A stretch of DNA of 64,000 nucleotides, from the NCBI GenBank assembly GCA_002311385.1, contig DCAE01000135.1, positions 1-64,000 of the forward strand. Reading direction: 5' to 3'. Below the pieces are notes generated by a model. The model was not told where the DNA came from and made no database searches. It saw only the letters and a list, made by a program, of their open reading frames with translations. Each line of letters begins with the position of its first letter. Positions within the stretch are counted from its first letter, which is position 1. This document shows, piece after piece, positions 41,921 through 50,453 of this stretch. This DNA is from Dehalococcoidia bacterium UBA1141. Its GTDB lineage: Bacteria; Chloroflexota; Dehalococcoidia; Lucifugimonadales; UBA3495. The position numbers were made by a program, and so were the translations under genes.

Positions 41921-42322
41921 ATGCTTTTGCGGTTTAGGTCTTGCCGAAAATGTTTAGGCGATTTGATGTTGGATGGCGATGATTGGCGTTGTTGGCAGTG
42001 CGGTCGGTACTACTACCCCACGCCTCCAATCACAGAACCGCTGCCCATGCCGGAACAACACGAGCAGCCAAATGTGAAGGCCGCCATTACACCAAAGCGG
42101 CGGAGGTCGACACGCAGTGTTAACTCGTTTATATCATCCACCAGCCGTTCCGAATTTCGTTGGTGGCATAAGAACCAAGACGTCATCACCTTTTTGGACG
42201 AAGGCCGCACGGTGAAGGACATTGCGCGCCTGATTAACCGGGGCCAGCGGCAAATCCGCATCATCCGCGAACGCCTCAATGACCTTAGAGATTGCGGAGT
42301 CGAGTTGCAGCCAACAAGGTGA
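41921..42322 (+). CDS. Zinc-ribbon/helix-turn-helix protein
   Basis: A 133-residue protein with two parts. The N-terminal zinc ribbon has CRKC (Cys 8, 11) and CWQC (Cys 24, 27). A basic Ser/Arg-rich linker (KRRRSTRSVNS) follows. The C-terminal segment VITFLDEGRTVKDIARLINRGQRQIRIIRERL looks like a resolvase- or MerR-like helix-turn-helix. ATG at 41921 follows GGGGAG closely. It is likely a DNA-binding regulator. Its N-terminus matches the small protein at 14661-15032 in layout, so the two belong to one family in this genome. Confidence 0.7.
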   Translation: MLLRFRSCRKCLGDLMLDGDDWRCWQCGRYYYPTPPITEPLPMPEQHEQPNVKAAITPKRRRSTRSVNSFISSTSRSEFRWWHKNQDVITFLDEGRTVKDIARLINRGQRQIRIIRERLNDLRDCGVELQPTR

Positions 42323-42394
42323 ATCTGTAATGCGGCAGCCAATCCAACTTAGGCCCATCGTGCCCGAGGGCAAGTCGAGTGCCATCTCAGCTCC

Positions 42395-42458
42395 GTTATT
42401 CCGGCGCAGGCCGGAATCCAGATATTTTCGCAGACAGGCGAGTTCCTGGACACCAGTC
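42395..42458 (-). repeat. Dispersed intergenic repeat, copy 2 (reverse)
   Basis: On the minus strand it reads GGTGTCCAGGAACTCG, an internal variable part, then CTGGATTCCGGCC-GCGCCGGAATAA, matching copy 1 at both ends. It lies between the zinc-ribbon/HTH gene and the quinone oxidoreductase gene. Confidence 0.65.
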
Positions 42459-42610
42459 TACGCCCGTGTGACGGGCAAAACGAATCTTTATTCTTTAGTC
42501 GGCGGCTGCTGTACGATCCCGGCTTGGCGCTTCTTTCCAGCGCAAAGGAGTTGCTGTACCCTTGCGGCAATTCGAGCAGCGAATACGTGAGGCGATTAAA
42601 GGGAGCGGCC

Positions 42611-43579
42611 ATGAAATCAATAAAGGCTCATAAAACGGGCGGTCCGGAGGTGCTCGTATACGAAGATTCAGAGGAGCCGACACCGGGACCGGGCGAGGCA
42701 TTGGTGGACATTAAAGCCATCGGCGTCAACTATACCGACGTCGCCAGCCGGAAGGGTACCAACCCACCAGCCAGTTTCCCTTGGATCCCAGGCCGGGAGG
42801 CCGCTGGAGTGGTCACCGCAGTGGGAGACGGTGTCAGTGAAGTGACGGTCGGTGATCGTGTCGCTTACGCCATGCACACCGGGACCTACGCCGAAAGGCA
42901 GACTGTTCCGTCGTGGCTGCTGGTGCGCCTGCCCGAGCAGATGAGCTTCGACACCGGAGCAGCCACCATGCTCCAAGGCATGACCTCCCACTTCCTGGTC
43001 TTCGGCATCACCCGCCTCAATCCCGGTGACGCGGTCTTGGTCCATGCCGGGGCCGGTGGCATGGGGCTGATGCTGATTCAGATGCTGCACCGGTTGGGTA
43101 CCCGGGTGTTCACCACTGTTTCCACCGATGCCAAGGCTGAACTGGCCAAGAACGCTGGCGCTGACACGGTAATCAACTACACCCAGCAGGACTTTGAAGA
43201 TGAGGTCAACAAGGCCACCGGCGACGACGGTCTGCGGATAATCTTTGACGCCGTGGGGCTGACAACCTTCGCCAAGGGCTTGAACTGCCTAGGCCGCCGG
43301 GGTTATATGGCCCTATACGGAGCGGCCAGCGGCCCGGTGCCTCCGATCGATTCGGGCGCTCTCCGGAACCGGTCGTTATTCCTGACTCGGCCAAACCTGG
43401 GCGACTACGCGTCCACCAGGGATGAGTTGCTGCAGAGGGCCGATGAGGTTTTGGACTGGGTCCAATCCGGCGAGTTGAAGCTGCACATCGGTCTAACTCT
43501 TCCCTTGTCCCAAGCCGCCGAGGCCCACCGGCAGTTGGAAGGCCGGGAGACTACGGGGAAGATTTTGCTGATGCCGTGA
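42611..43579 (+). CDS. NADPH:quinone oxidoreductase-like (MDR family, zinc-free)
   Basis: 322 residues from ATG at 42611, with GGGAG five to six bases upstream. Medium-chain dehydrogenase/reductase of the quinone reductase type: GVNYTDVASRKG, PWIPGREAAGVVTAVGDGV, GDRVAYAMHTGTYAE, LQGMTSHFLVF, and the nucleotide-binding VLVHAGAGGMGLMLIQMLHRLG. It lacks the zinc-binding Cys cluster of alcohol dehydrogenases. It probably reduces quinones or enones with NADPH. The gene is alone, convergent with the SDR gene that follows. Confidence 0.9.
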   Translation: MKSIKAHKTGGPEVLVYEDSEEPTPGPGEALVDIKAIGVNYTDVASRKGTNPPASFPWIPGREAAGVVTAVGDGVSEVTVGDRVAYAMHTGTYAERQTVPSWLLVRLPEQMSFDTGAATMLQGMTSHFLVFGITRLNPGDAVLVHAGAGGMGLMLIQMLHRLGTRVFTTVSTDAKAELAKNAGADTVINYTQQDFEDEVNKATGDDGLRIIFDAVGLTTFAKGLNCLGRRGYMALYGAASGPVPPIDSGALRNRSLFLTRPNLGDYASTRDELLQRADEVLDWVQSGELKLHIGLTLPLSQAAEAHRQLEGRETTGKILLMP

Positions 43580-43611
43580 GCAGGATACGCCAACGCCTCC
43601 GACCACGAGGG

Positions 43612-43645
43612 AAATCCCCCTACCCCCTTTACGAAAGGGGGACAT
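43612..43645. repeat. Small palindromic repeat between convergent genes
   Basis: A perfect 8-bp stem CCCCCTTT-ACG-AAAGGGGG (43623-43641), preceded by GAAATCCCCC. It matches the element at 27062-27088. It lies between the stops of the convergent quinone oxidoreductase and SDR genes and could stop or stabilise both transcripts, though no T run follows. Confidence 0.55.
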
Positions 43646-43664
43646 GTTCTCAGCGTCGGTAACC

Positions 43665-44417
43665 CTATTGGGCCGTCCAGCCTCCGTCCATGACCAACTC
43701 GCTGCCGGTCATAAAGGATGATTCGTCGGAGGCCAAGAACAGGACTCCGTAGGCAATCTCCTCCGATTCACCGTATCTGCCCATGGGGATTCGGGAGAGC
43801 ATGATTCTTTGAATCTCCGGGTCGCCTCGGCGGAGTTCAGTGAGTGGCGTGTTGACCGGGCCGGGGTGCACCGAGTTGGCCCTGATACCTTCTTTGGCGT
43901 ATTGGATGGCCGTGGACTTGGTCAAAAGCCTTACCGCTCCCTTAGATGCTTGATACTGGGGACTGCTGATGTCCATTCCCACCAATCCCAACTGGGAAGA
44001 GATGTTGATGATGGACCCGCCCCCGGCCCGGCGCATCTCGGGTATGGCTGCCTTGGTGCCCAGGAACACCCCTTTGGCATTGATATCCATCACCCGGTCC
44101 CACTGTTCGACGGTGGTGTCTTCAATCATGCTGGTGCCGCCTATGCCAGCGTTGTTGACCAAGATATCCAGCTTGCCAAACTCGCTCACTGTGGCAGCGA
44201 TGGCGCTATTCCACTGGTCTTCGCGGGTGACATCCAATGGCAGGAAGATGGCCCGGCCGCCGGTCTCGTTGATTTGCTCTACCACCTTTTGGGCTTCTTC
44301 CTCCCGCACATCGCCGATGGCCACACAAGCTCCCTCGGCAGCGAACATGATAGCCTCCACGGCACCCATGCCCCTGCTGCCGCCGCTGATAAAAGCAACC
44401 TTGCCTTCCAGTCTCAT
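43665..44417 (-). CDS. SDR-family oxidoreductase
   Basis: A 250-residue classical short-chain dehydrogenase. It has the TGxxxGxG-type motif as SGGSRGMGAVEA, NNAG (ILVNNAGIGG), the catalytic Ser in INISSQLG, and YQASK (Tyr and Lys intact). An Asp at the end of the second strand (AIGDVREEE) suggests a preference for NAD. The C-terminus is FMTGSELVMDGGWTAQ. The closest functional classes are 3-alpha/beta-hydroxysteroid- or 3-oxoacyl-reductase-like, but the substrate is unknown. It follows another SDR gene by 37 bp, and the two probably form an operon. Confidence 0.9.
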   Translation of the reverse strand: MRLEGKVAFISGGSRGMGAVEAIMFAAEGACVAIGDVREEEAQKVVEQINETGGRAIFLPLDVTREDQWNSAIAATVSEFGKLDILVNNAGIGGTSMIEDTTVEQWDRVMDINAKGVFLGTKAAIPEMRRAGGGSIINISSQLGLVGMDISSPQYQASKGAVRLLTKSTAIQYAKEGIRANSVHPGPVNTPLTELRRGDPEIQRIMLSRIPMGRYGESEEIAYGVLFLASDESSFMTGSELVMDGGWTAQ

Positions 44418-44454
44418 GTTTTTATCTCCCGATCAAGGATCTTCTATACGGGTT

Positions 44455-45270
44455 CTAGTACCTGGTCTGTTGGTTCATGGGAGTATAGGTGGCTGGCGTA
44501 ACCGCCAACAGCCCGGCATCCACCGGCAAGACGATCCCGGTGATCCACCGGGCTTCTTCGCTGGCCAAGAATAGGGCGGCATAGCCAATGTCCCAACCAG
44601 TGCCCTCGGTGCCCAATGGTCCCGAAGACCGGCGATGCTCCCGAAGGTCATCGTCCATCCTGGGCGCAACCATAGGGGTGTAGACCAGTCCCGGAGCTAT
44701 GGCGTTGACCCTTATATTGTCTTTGGCATGGTCGGCAGCCATGGAGAATGTCAGGCCGATAACCGCGGCTTTTGAAGTGCTGTAGGGCGTGCTGCTGTGG
44801 GCTCGCAGTCCCGCTATCGACGAAATATTTATGATCGAGCCACCGCCGGTTTCCATCATCTTCGGTATAGCCGCTTTGCTGGCCAAAACCATGGTCTTGA
44901 CGTTGATGTTCATTACTTTGTCCCAGTCTTCCTCGCTGACCTCCACCACCGTTCCGCGCTGGGACACACCCACGTTGTTGTCCAATATATCCAAACGGCC
45001 GTAACGGTCGATTGCCGCATCAACCATCAGGCGGCAATCCTCGGCGCTGGTGGCGTCGGCCACAAACACAGATGCCACGCCATTCTCTTCTTGAATCATC
45101 GCATGGGTTTCCTCAGCCCGGTCCTTGGCAAAATCCACCAAGAGAACCTTGGCCCCTTCTCGGGCGAACAATATGGCAGTCGCTTTGCCGTTGCCGATTC
45201 CAGCCCCGCTAGACCCGGCGCCGGTCACGATAGCTACTTTCCCTTCCAACCTGGGTCGTCGTTCAGGCAT
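44455..45270 (-). CDS. SDR-family oxidoreductase
   Basis: A 271-residue classical SDR starting at ATG 45270. The cofactor motif is TGAGSSGAGIGNG, longer than usual by a Gly/Ser insertion. NNVG (ILDNNVGVS) replaces NNAG. The catalytic Ser lies in INISSIAGL, with YSTSK. LLVDFAKDR suggests NAD. Its upstream position and the same orientation as the SDR at 43665 (37-bp gap) suggest a paired oxidation pathway. The substrate cannot be named. Confidence 0.88.
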   Translation of the reverse strand: MPERRPRLEGKVAIVTGAGSSGAGIGNGKATAILFAREGAKVLLVDFAKDRAEETHAMIQEENGVASVFVADATSAEDCRLMVDAAIDRYGRLDILDNNVGVSQRGTVVEVSEEDWDKVMNINVKTMVLASKAAIPKMMETGGGSIINISSIAGLRAHSSTPYSTSKAAVIGLTFSMAADHAKDNIRVNAIAPGLVYTPMVAPRMDDDLREHRRSSGPLGTEGTGWDIGYAALFLASEEARWITGIVLPVDAGLLAVTPATYTPMNQQTRY

Positions 45271-45384
45271 AGGTCCTCCCCCTACGTATAGAAAATAAGA
45301 GTCTGAGTAAGCAAGGTTACCATCTACAAATCAGCCGTGGGTGTCAGGTTGCGATTGGCGCATCGGTTAAAAAGCAGACTTGGT

Positions 45385-45990
45385 TCACCCTACCTCTGGA
45401 CTGGGCTCCTTGGTGCCTGAAACTTTCCCCCAGATAAAGACGATCACTGCCAGAATTATTACGACCACGGCGGCCACTATAATAAAGTTGATGCCGCCGT
45501 CACCGCTTTCCGCCACGTCAATGGGGACCACAACCATGGTTTCGCCGAGGTCGGAAGAAATGGCCACCAATACTTCCCATTTTCCAACCAAGTCAAAAGG
45601 AATATCAGCCTGAAACAATCCGTAGTTTTGGTCGTCATAGGCTGGGATATCTTGGAAGCCGGTTGACCCTTCAGGGCCGGAAGCGGACACTTCGACAGTG
45701 GCTGTAGTCACCAGCTCGCGGTCGTCCAATGAGCGTAGGATGACGCTGATTTGGTTCTGACCTAGCACAGAGTGGCCCGGCGACAGATTGATGTCGACAA
45801 TGTAAGGCCCGGATTCCTGGGAGTCAGTGTGCTCATCACTCCCATCAGCCCGGGCTGTGCCCATTGCCAACATCCCAATAACCACCAGAACTACTATGGA
45901 AACAACGAGGGAACCAACGAGCGCCGTTGCGGTCAATTTGGGAGTGTGGGGTTTAATCCGTGGACCCCGGAGGAATGAAGAGAGCTTCAT
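45385..45990 (-). CDS. Membrane-anchored protein with extracytoplasmic beta domain
   Basis: A 201-residue protein. The N-terminal hydrophobic segment (ALVGSLVVSIVVLVVIGMLA, about 23-42) is followed by an A-R-A-like cleavage site. A beta-sandwich domain of about 100 residues (IVDINLSPGHSVLGQNQISVIL to VGKWEVLVAIS) resembles the CopC/YtkA-like or FixH-type fold. A second hydrophobic helix lies at about 170-190 with a short basic tail. The domain is therefore held outside the membrane. Copper-related relatives exist, but the Met/His residues expected for copper binding are not evident. It is transcribed alone. Confidence 0.7.
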   Translation of the reverse strand: MKLSSFLRGPRIKPHTPKLTATALVGSLVVSIVVLVVIGMLAMGTARADGSDEHTDSQESGPYIVDINLSPGHSVLGQNQISVILRSLDDRELVTTATVEVSASGPEGSTGFQDIPAYDDQNYGLFQADIPFDLVGKWEVLVAISSDLGETMVVVPIDVAESGDGGINFIIVAAVVVIILAVIVFIWGKVSGTKEPSPEVG

Positions 45991-46223
45991 AAAATCATCT
46001 TACCACCAGCGAATTAGGTCAACAGCCGAGGGTGATTGGAAAACATGAGCCAGGTGAACCGGAATCGGTTGGCGCGCGGTCCAGGCTCTAGATTCGAGAA
46101 TGTCCTGAAATAATGGCTGGATATTCCCGTACTCAGTAGTGCGTGTTGTGTATGTTCTTGACTCCAAGATGGGCGCGGCTTAAACTGAAATCGTTAATAA
46201 CCCCAATGGGATGAAAGGCTTTC

Positions 46224-48281
46224 ATGACTGGATCCGTGACTCCGGGCGAAGATGTCGCCCTGTTTATCGACTGGGAAAACTTCAAAATCAGCCTTGCCAC
46301 CGGGCGCCGCCACCCCAATGTTTCGGCGCTGAAAGAAGAAGTATCCAACCTTGGCCGCGTTGTGGTGGCCAAAGCTTACGCTGACTGGGTAACCAAAGCC
46401 CCCGAGCTTAGGGGCGCCAGTCAGTTCATCAACGACCCTCCCGCCCTGTACGCCGCCGGAATCGAACCCGTTTACGTCCCTACACGCCTATCTTGGGTCG
46501 GCGCAAACCCCGAAATCGTCCGTCACACTAGGGTGAAAAACAGTGTCGACGTGAAGATGACGGCCGATTGCATCGAGTGCGCACACTCCTATCCCAACAT
46601 CGGCACCTTTGTGTTGGTGTCGGGAGATTCCGACTTCATCCACGTGATGAATACCCTCAGAACCATGGGTAAACGGGTGGTAATCATCGGCGTGTCATGG
46701 GCTACCTCCAGACGATTGGTCGACCAATCCGACGGCCTGATTCTCTACGATGTGGACGTTGACCCGGTGTTGCCTGCAGAGCCGGCAACTGAACCCGCCC
46801 CGGCGGGAAATGGACGAGCCTCAGCGTCACTTCCTTCCCCCGCTCCAGTACCAGCAAATTCGGGAGCAACAAACTCCGGTCGTCTAGGGCGGCCTGAATT
46901 CGCCGATGTCATAAAAGAAATCGAGGAGATTGTCCGCAGTGAAAGAGCCGCCGGGGGCACTCCTTTACTGACGTCAATCAAACAGCGGGTGATGCGCCGT
47001 TTTCCCAATTTTGACGAGAAACAACTTGGTTTCTCCGGCTTCAAGAAGCTCATGGCCAGAGCCGCCCAAGAAGGGAACATCAAGTTGGTCACCGCCGGGC
47101 TCGTAGATTGGGCAACAATGGCCGACGAAGATGTCCCGGCCGATGGTCAAGTGCCGGCCACCGAACCGGAGGCAACTACAGAGGAGCCCGCCGAAGTTTC
47201 GGAGAGTAAGCCGCGTCGGCGTTTCCCTAGCTTCCGATTTGGACCGAGGCGATCCAAAAACTCGAAACCTGGCTCAACCGAGCCTACGTCCGATGAGCAA
47301 GACTCCCAATTGCAAATAGCTTCTACTGACTCAGTTAAAGACTCGGTTACAGACTCAGTTGCGGTGACACAGGAAGACACGCCAGCGGAAACCCAACAAA
47401 GTGAGCACACTTCCATTCAAGTTGGCGACGATGCTAATGGTGAGCCAGAATCTGGGCCAGAAGCAGCCGCTCCAAAGCCAACGTTTAGTAGGCCGGCCTG
47501 GTCTCCGCCGGGTCGAACTTCGGAACCACGACCATCAGCATGGCAGCCCTCTGCGGAGCCTATTTCAGAATCGACCTTAGACGAAAACTCGCCAGAATTC
47601 ACGACAGAAAAGACGCCCGAAGCTAAGCCGGATACTGAGGCATCAGAATCGGTGCTACCCATGTCCGCCGAGTTGGAATCAATACTGGCTGATAGTATCG
47701 CCGAACTGAACCTGCCGGAAGGCCCGGGAGATGGGCAAGACCCCAAGCGCATATCAGACCTAATCATCATGGCCGACACCCTAGAGCACCGGGAAGGCAT
47801 CAGCCACGTAGCCTTCAACTTCTTGGTTGGGGAGGTATGTCAGGCCTTGGAAGAAGGCCTGAAGGCCGAATATGGGGAAATCACCGAGCGATGGTCCTCA
47901 GTGTATTCGCGAGGATACGTTAGCAAGCTCTTCCGTGAACTCAGTTCCGGCAGCGTGTTCACGAGGGGTTGGCACTCGTGGCGAGACGAAACCTCCGGCC
48001 ACAACCGCCGACGGCGCACCTTTAACCTTGACCGCAATCATCCAATCGTGGTGCAGGTCTTGAAAGATCAGTGGGCCTTAGGTGACGGAGGCGAGAACAA
48101 TAGCAACTCGGACGAGGAATCCGGCGACGGGAATGTCGGAACATCTGCGGATTTGGATTCAGGCTTCGCCGAAGACGCTCACGCAGTCCTTGATTCGACC
48201 GATTCTACTGAGACCGATGGCGTTGATGAGGATCCCGCTGACTCCGACTTTTTATCCCGGTTGTTTAATCCCAAGTCTTAG
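46224..48281 (+). CDS. NYN-domain (PIN-like RNase) protein with LOTUS/OST-HTH modules
   Basis: A 685-residue protein. Residues 10-180 are an NYN/LabA-type (DUF88) domain: ALFIDWENF (Asp16, Asn19), NSVDVKMTADCIE (Asp109) and LVSGDSDFIHVM (Asp135, Asp137) give a full acidic active site. Residues about 225-300 are an OST-HTH/LOTUS-like domain (FADVIKEIEEIVRS to GNIKLVTAGLVDW). A 190-residue acidic and Pro/Ser-rich linker follows, with a basic patch PRRRFPSFRFGPRR. Residues about 490-610 form a second winged-helix-like region with a basic stretch HNRRRRTFNL. The C-terminus is very acidic. It is probably an RNA-binding ribonuclease. Eukaryotic MARF1/Limkain share NYN-LOTUS pairing. Confidence 0.83.
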   Translation: MTGSVTPGEDVALFIDWENFKISLATGRRHPNVSALKEEVSNLGRVVVAKAYADWVTKAPELRGASQFINDPPALYAAGIEPVYVPTRLSWVGANPEIVRHTRVKNSVDVKMTADCIECAHSYPNIGTFVLVSGDSDFIHVMNTLRTMGKRVVIIGVSWATSRRLVDQSDGLILYDVDVDPVLPAEPATEPAPAGNGRASASLPSPAPVPANSGATNSGRLGRPEFADVIKEIEEIVRSERAAGGTPLLTSIKQRVMRRFPNFDEKQLGFSGFKKLMARAAQEGNIKLVTAGLVDWATMADEDVPADGQVPATEPEATTEEPAEVSESKPRRRFPSFRFGPRRSKNSKPGSTEPTSDEQDSQLQIASTDSVKDSVTDSVAVTQEDTPAETQQSEHTSIQVGDDANGEPESGPEAAAPKPTFSRPAWSPPGRTSEPRPSAWQPSAEPISESTLDENSPEFTTEKTPEAKPDTEASESVLPMSAELESILADSIAELNLPEGPGDGQDPKRISDLIIMADTLEHREGISHVAFNFLVGEVCQALEEGLKAEYGEITERWSSVYSRGYVSKLFRELSSGSVFTRGWHSWRDETSGHNRRRRTFNLDRNHPIVVQVLKDQWALGDGGENNSNSDEESGDGNVGTSADLDSGFAEDAHAVLDSTDSTETDGVDEDPADSDFLSRLFNPKS

Positions 48282-48364
48282 GGACAGCTAGCCTCACCAT
48301 CCATTTCGGAATCTCCCCACAATCCGAGAGTCTTCGGGCGGATGTGTGGGCCAGCTATAAATCC

Positions 48365-48706
48365 CTAAAACTCCAGCCCCAGGCTACGGTGCAGGGCAGC
48401 ATCGACTTCAGCAAGCTTTTTGTCTGGAAGATCACCAACCAAACGGCCCAAGCGGGACTGATCAATAGTCTGAATCTGTTCGCACTTAACTACGCTGTCT
48501 CTTGGCAGTCCGCTCTCCCGAGAACCGACGTCAACCTGGAAGGGATAACTGGTTCTTCGACTGGTGGAAATCGCTGCGACAATCGTCGTAGAGCTAAATT
48601 GATTTCCTACGTCGTTTTGAATAATCAGAGCAGGTCGAGTCCCCGCCTGCTCCGCTCCGCGGCCAGTAGACCAATCGACGTAGTAAATCTCCCCCCTCTT
48701 AACCAT
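48365..48706 (-). CDS. mazF: MazF/PemK-family toxin
   Basis: A 113-residue endoribonuclease toxin. The typical N-terminus is MVKRGEIYYVDW, then GTRPALIIQND, TTIVAAIST, YPFQVDV, DSVVKCEQIQTIDQSRL and the final LAEVDAALHRSLGL. The start overlaps the antitoxin gene by 8 bp. Type II toxin-antitoxin pair, cleaving mRNA when the antitoxin is degraded. Confidence 0.93.
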   Translation of the reverse strand: MVKRGEIYYVDWSTGRGAEQAGTRPALIIQNDVGNQFSSTTIVAAISTSRRTSYPFQVDVGSRESGLPRDSVVKCEQIQTIDQSRLGRLVGDLPDKKLAEVDAALHRSLGLEF

Positions 48707-48947
48707 CCCGCAAAACCACTTCGCCGGTGAGCCCCAAGGCTTCCTCTGCCTCCCGAAGGTTTTCAGCTCCCCATTCCCGATATCCGCGCGCCATCAGGTC
48801 CTCGATCGCGGACTCGTCTTCTTTCTTGAGCAATTCTGCAATTATGCCGCTCCTGGTGGTCGAGCGCTCTTTGGCAAGACGGTCAACCACATCGAGAAGC
48901 GTCGGGAGAAGACTGATTGTAATCTTACTTGCTTTTTGATTCTTCAT
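48699..48947 (-). CDS. Ribbon-helix-helix antitoxin of the MazF-type toxin
   Basis: An 82-residue protein. The N-terminal ribbon-helix-helix KITISLLPTLLDVVDRLAKERSTTRSGIIAELL suits DNA binding and autoregulation. The acidic C-terminus (EWGAENLREAEEALG) should bind and neutralise the toxin. It is upstream of the toxin, with an 8-bp overlap, as usual in such modules. The 55-bp gap upstream has a palindrome-like ATACCATTGGTAT (48985-48997) that may be its own operator. Confidence 0.85.
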   Translation of the reverse strand: MKNQKASKITISLLPTLLDVVDRLAKERSTTRSGIIAELLKKEDESAIEDLMARGYREWGAENLREAEEALGLTGEVVLRDG

Positions 48948-49002
48948 ACTGCATCTGCTACCATTTTATCATACGTTTGCTCATACCATTGGTATGACCA
49001 CA

Positions 49003-50247
49003 TCACATGTCCAATATCAGGCTAGACCAGCCGAAGTCCCTAGCACCTAGACCCTCTGCGGTGAATGGATGATAGTACTCGCGAAAGCCTGATTTTTCGA
49101 TGCACTCCTGACTCTTGGCCACGATGGTGTCAGCCAACTCCGAGTAGCCGTGGCGCCGCAACGCATGGGATAGAAACCAGTTGGTGTTGATCCAACTAGG
49201 ACCTCGCCAGATGAAGCCTCCCGGATTCCCCGGCATGAACTTGGGGTCGGACGCAGGCACGGAAGGCAAGGGATAGGGTGTCCAGAAATGGTCCGGCGAA
49301 GTCACCCACTGGTCCACCAGCCGCTCCACGATAGGCCTCGGCAGGTCTTCAAGAATCAGTGGCATCAGCGAACTGATGGTCACTATTTTGACCGGTTTTT
49401 CCGCCACGCCCGACAGGTCGAAAAAGGCCCCGGCTTCTTCATCCCAGCACTTGGATAGTAGGGCATCCCTGGTCTTGTCCGCTTCTCGTTCAAACTCGGC
49501 GGCGTCAGCCTCGCCATCCTCGCCGGTTCCGGCCAGCAGGCGAGACAAAGAGCGGAGGCCCATGGCGTAGATGGAATTGACCAGCACGTCCTCAAAGTGG
49601 AAAATGTCGGCTGCCAGGATGCGGCGGTCGTCCCCCCGCATGGGCTCGTAGGCAGCATAGACCTTTCTGAGAGCGGTGATAAAGCCCTTGTTGCTCAACT
49701 CCTCTAATCCCAATGCCTCGTCATACTTAGGGGAGCAGTCGGTGCCAGCCTCCTCCGGCTGAATCACCGCAATCAGACCGTCGTTGTCCGGGTCTCGGTT
49801 TAATCGAAGCCACCGGTAAAATGCGGTCAACACCGGCAAGGCGGCCGCCCGGAATTCTTCATCTCCGGTGGCTTGGTATATGCGCTCCACTGTGTAAGCG
49901 ATGATGGGAGGTTGCATCGTGGCGCTATAAAATTCGGAAGTCCGGCCAACGATGTTACGGCTGAGAAAGTCTGGCTGTTTCTCCATTTCCCAGAAGATTA
50001 TGTGGGGAATGAAACCATCGGGCAGCGCCCCGCTCATTAGGGTCCGCATCTCCGCCTTGGCCTGTTCCTGGTCCAAGTGGAGCAAGGCGATGGCGTGGAA
50101 ACAGGAATCCCAGAACCACTGAAATGGATAGCCGGTCAGGGACGGGCAAACAAAGTTGAACTCCTTGCCATTCCAATCGGCCACGCCCTGACGCAAGTTG
50201 CCCAGTAGAATTTTGCGTGCCGCATCTTCCAATTCCTTCCGTTCCAT
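49003..50247 (-). CDS. GH63-like alpha-glycosidase (mannosyl-/glucosylglycerate hydrolase type)
   Basis: A 414-residue (alpha/alpha)6-barrel protein. It has PFQWFWDSCFHAIALLHLD and FIPHIIFWEM near the N-terminus, then QPPIIAYTVERIY, DNDGLIAVIQPEEAGTDCSPKYDEAL, NPGGFIWRGPSWINTNWFL and the C-terminal YHPFTAEGLGARDFGWSSLIL. These match GH63 hydrolases of the size that cleave mannosylglycerate or glucosylglycerate, compatible solutes. This is by memory of the family, and the substrate needs proof. It is one gene from a glycosyltransferase on the same strand. Start is ATG at 50247. Confidence 0.8.
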   Translation of the reverse strand: MERKELEDAARKILLGNLRQGVADWNGKEFNFVCPSLTGYPFQWFWDSCFHAIALLHLDQEQAKAEMRTLMSGALPDGFIPHIIFWEMEKQPDFLSRNIVGRTSEFYSATMQPPIIAYTVERIYQATGDEEFRAAALPVLTAFYRWLRLNRDPDNDGLIAVIQPEEAGTDCSPKYDEALGLEELSNKGFITALRKVYAAYEPMRGDDRRILAADIFHFEDVLVNSIYAMGLRSLSRLLAGTGEDGEADAAEFEREADKTRDALLSKCWDEEAGAFFDLSGVAEKPVKIVTISSLMPLILEDLPRPIVERLVDQWVTSPDHFWTPYPLPSVPASDPKFMPGNPGGFIWRGPSWINTNWFLSHALRRHGYSELADTIVAKSQECIEKSGFREYYHPFTAEGLGARDFGWSSLILDM

Positions 50248-50316
50248 TTGCTACTCCAACACTAAGAATTGCGATTGAGAGTTACGATTCACGGTTCCAG
50301 AGATCCCACCGTCTCA

Positions 50317-50384
50317 GAGGCCAGCGTCCAAGAACTCTTGAGTGTAGGTTCAATTTCTGGTTTCCAGCTTTCGCCGGAATGGCT
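50317..50384 (+). repeat. Dispersed intergenic repeat, copy 3
   Basis: GCCAGCGTCCAAGAACTC at the left and CTGGTTTCCAGCTTTCGCCGGAATG-type sequence at the right match the other copies with several substitutions. It lies between the GH63-like and glycosyltransferase genes. Confidence 0.55.
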
Positions 50385-50453
50385 GCGGGTAGCCTTTGAT
50401 GGACCAAGGATTTGAACCCGTCTCATCCGCAGTAGCGGGTATTCATTCCTTAT

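Noticed and set aside
50400..50452. A tRNA-like 3' half on the minus strand (GGGTTCAAATCC followed by CCATCA)
   Set aside because: The T-arm stem does not pair properly (ACGGG with CCTTG), and no D-arm, anticodon arm or acceptor partner is found.
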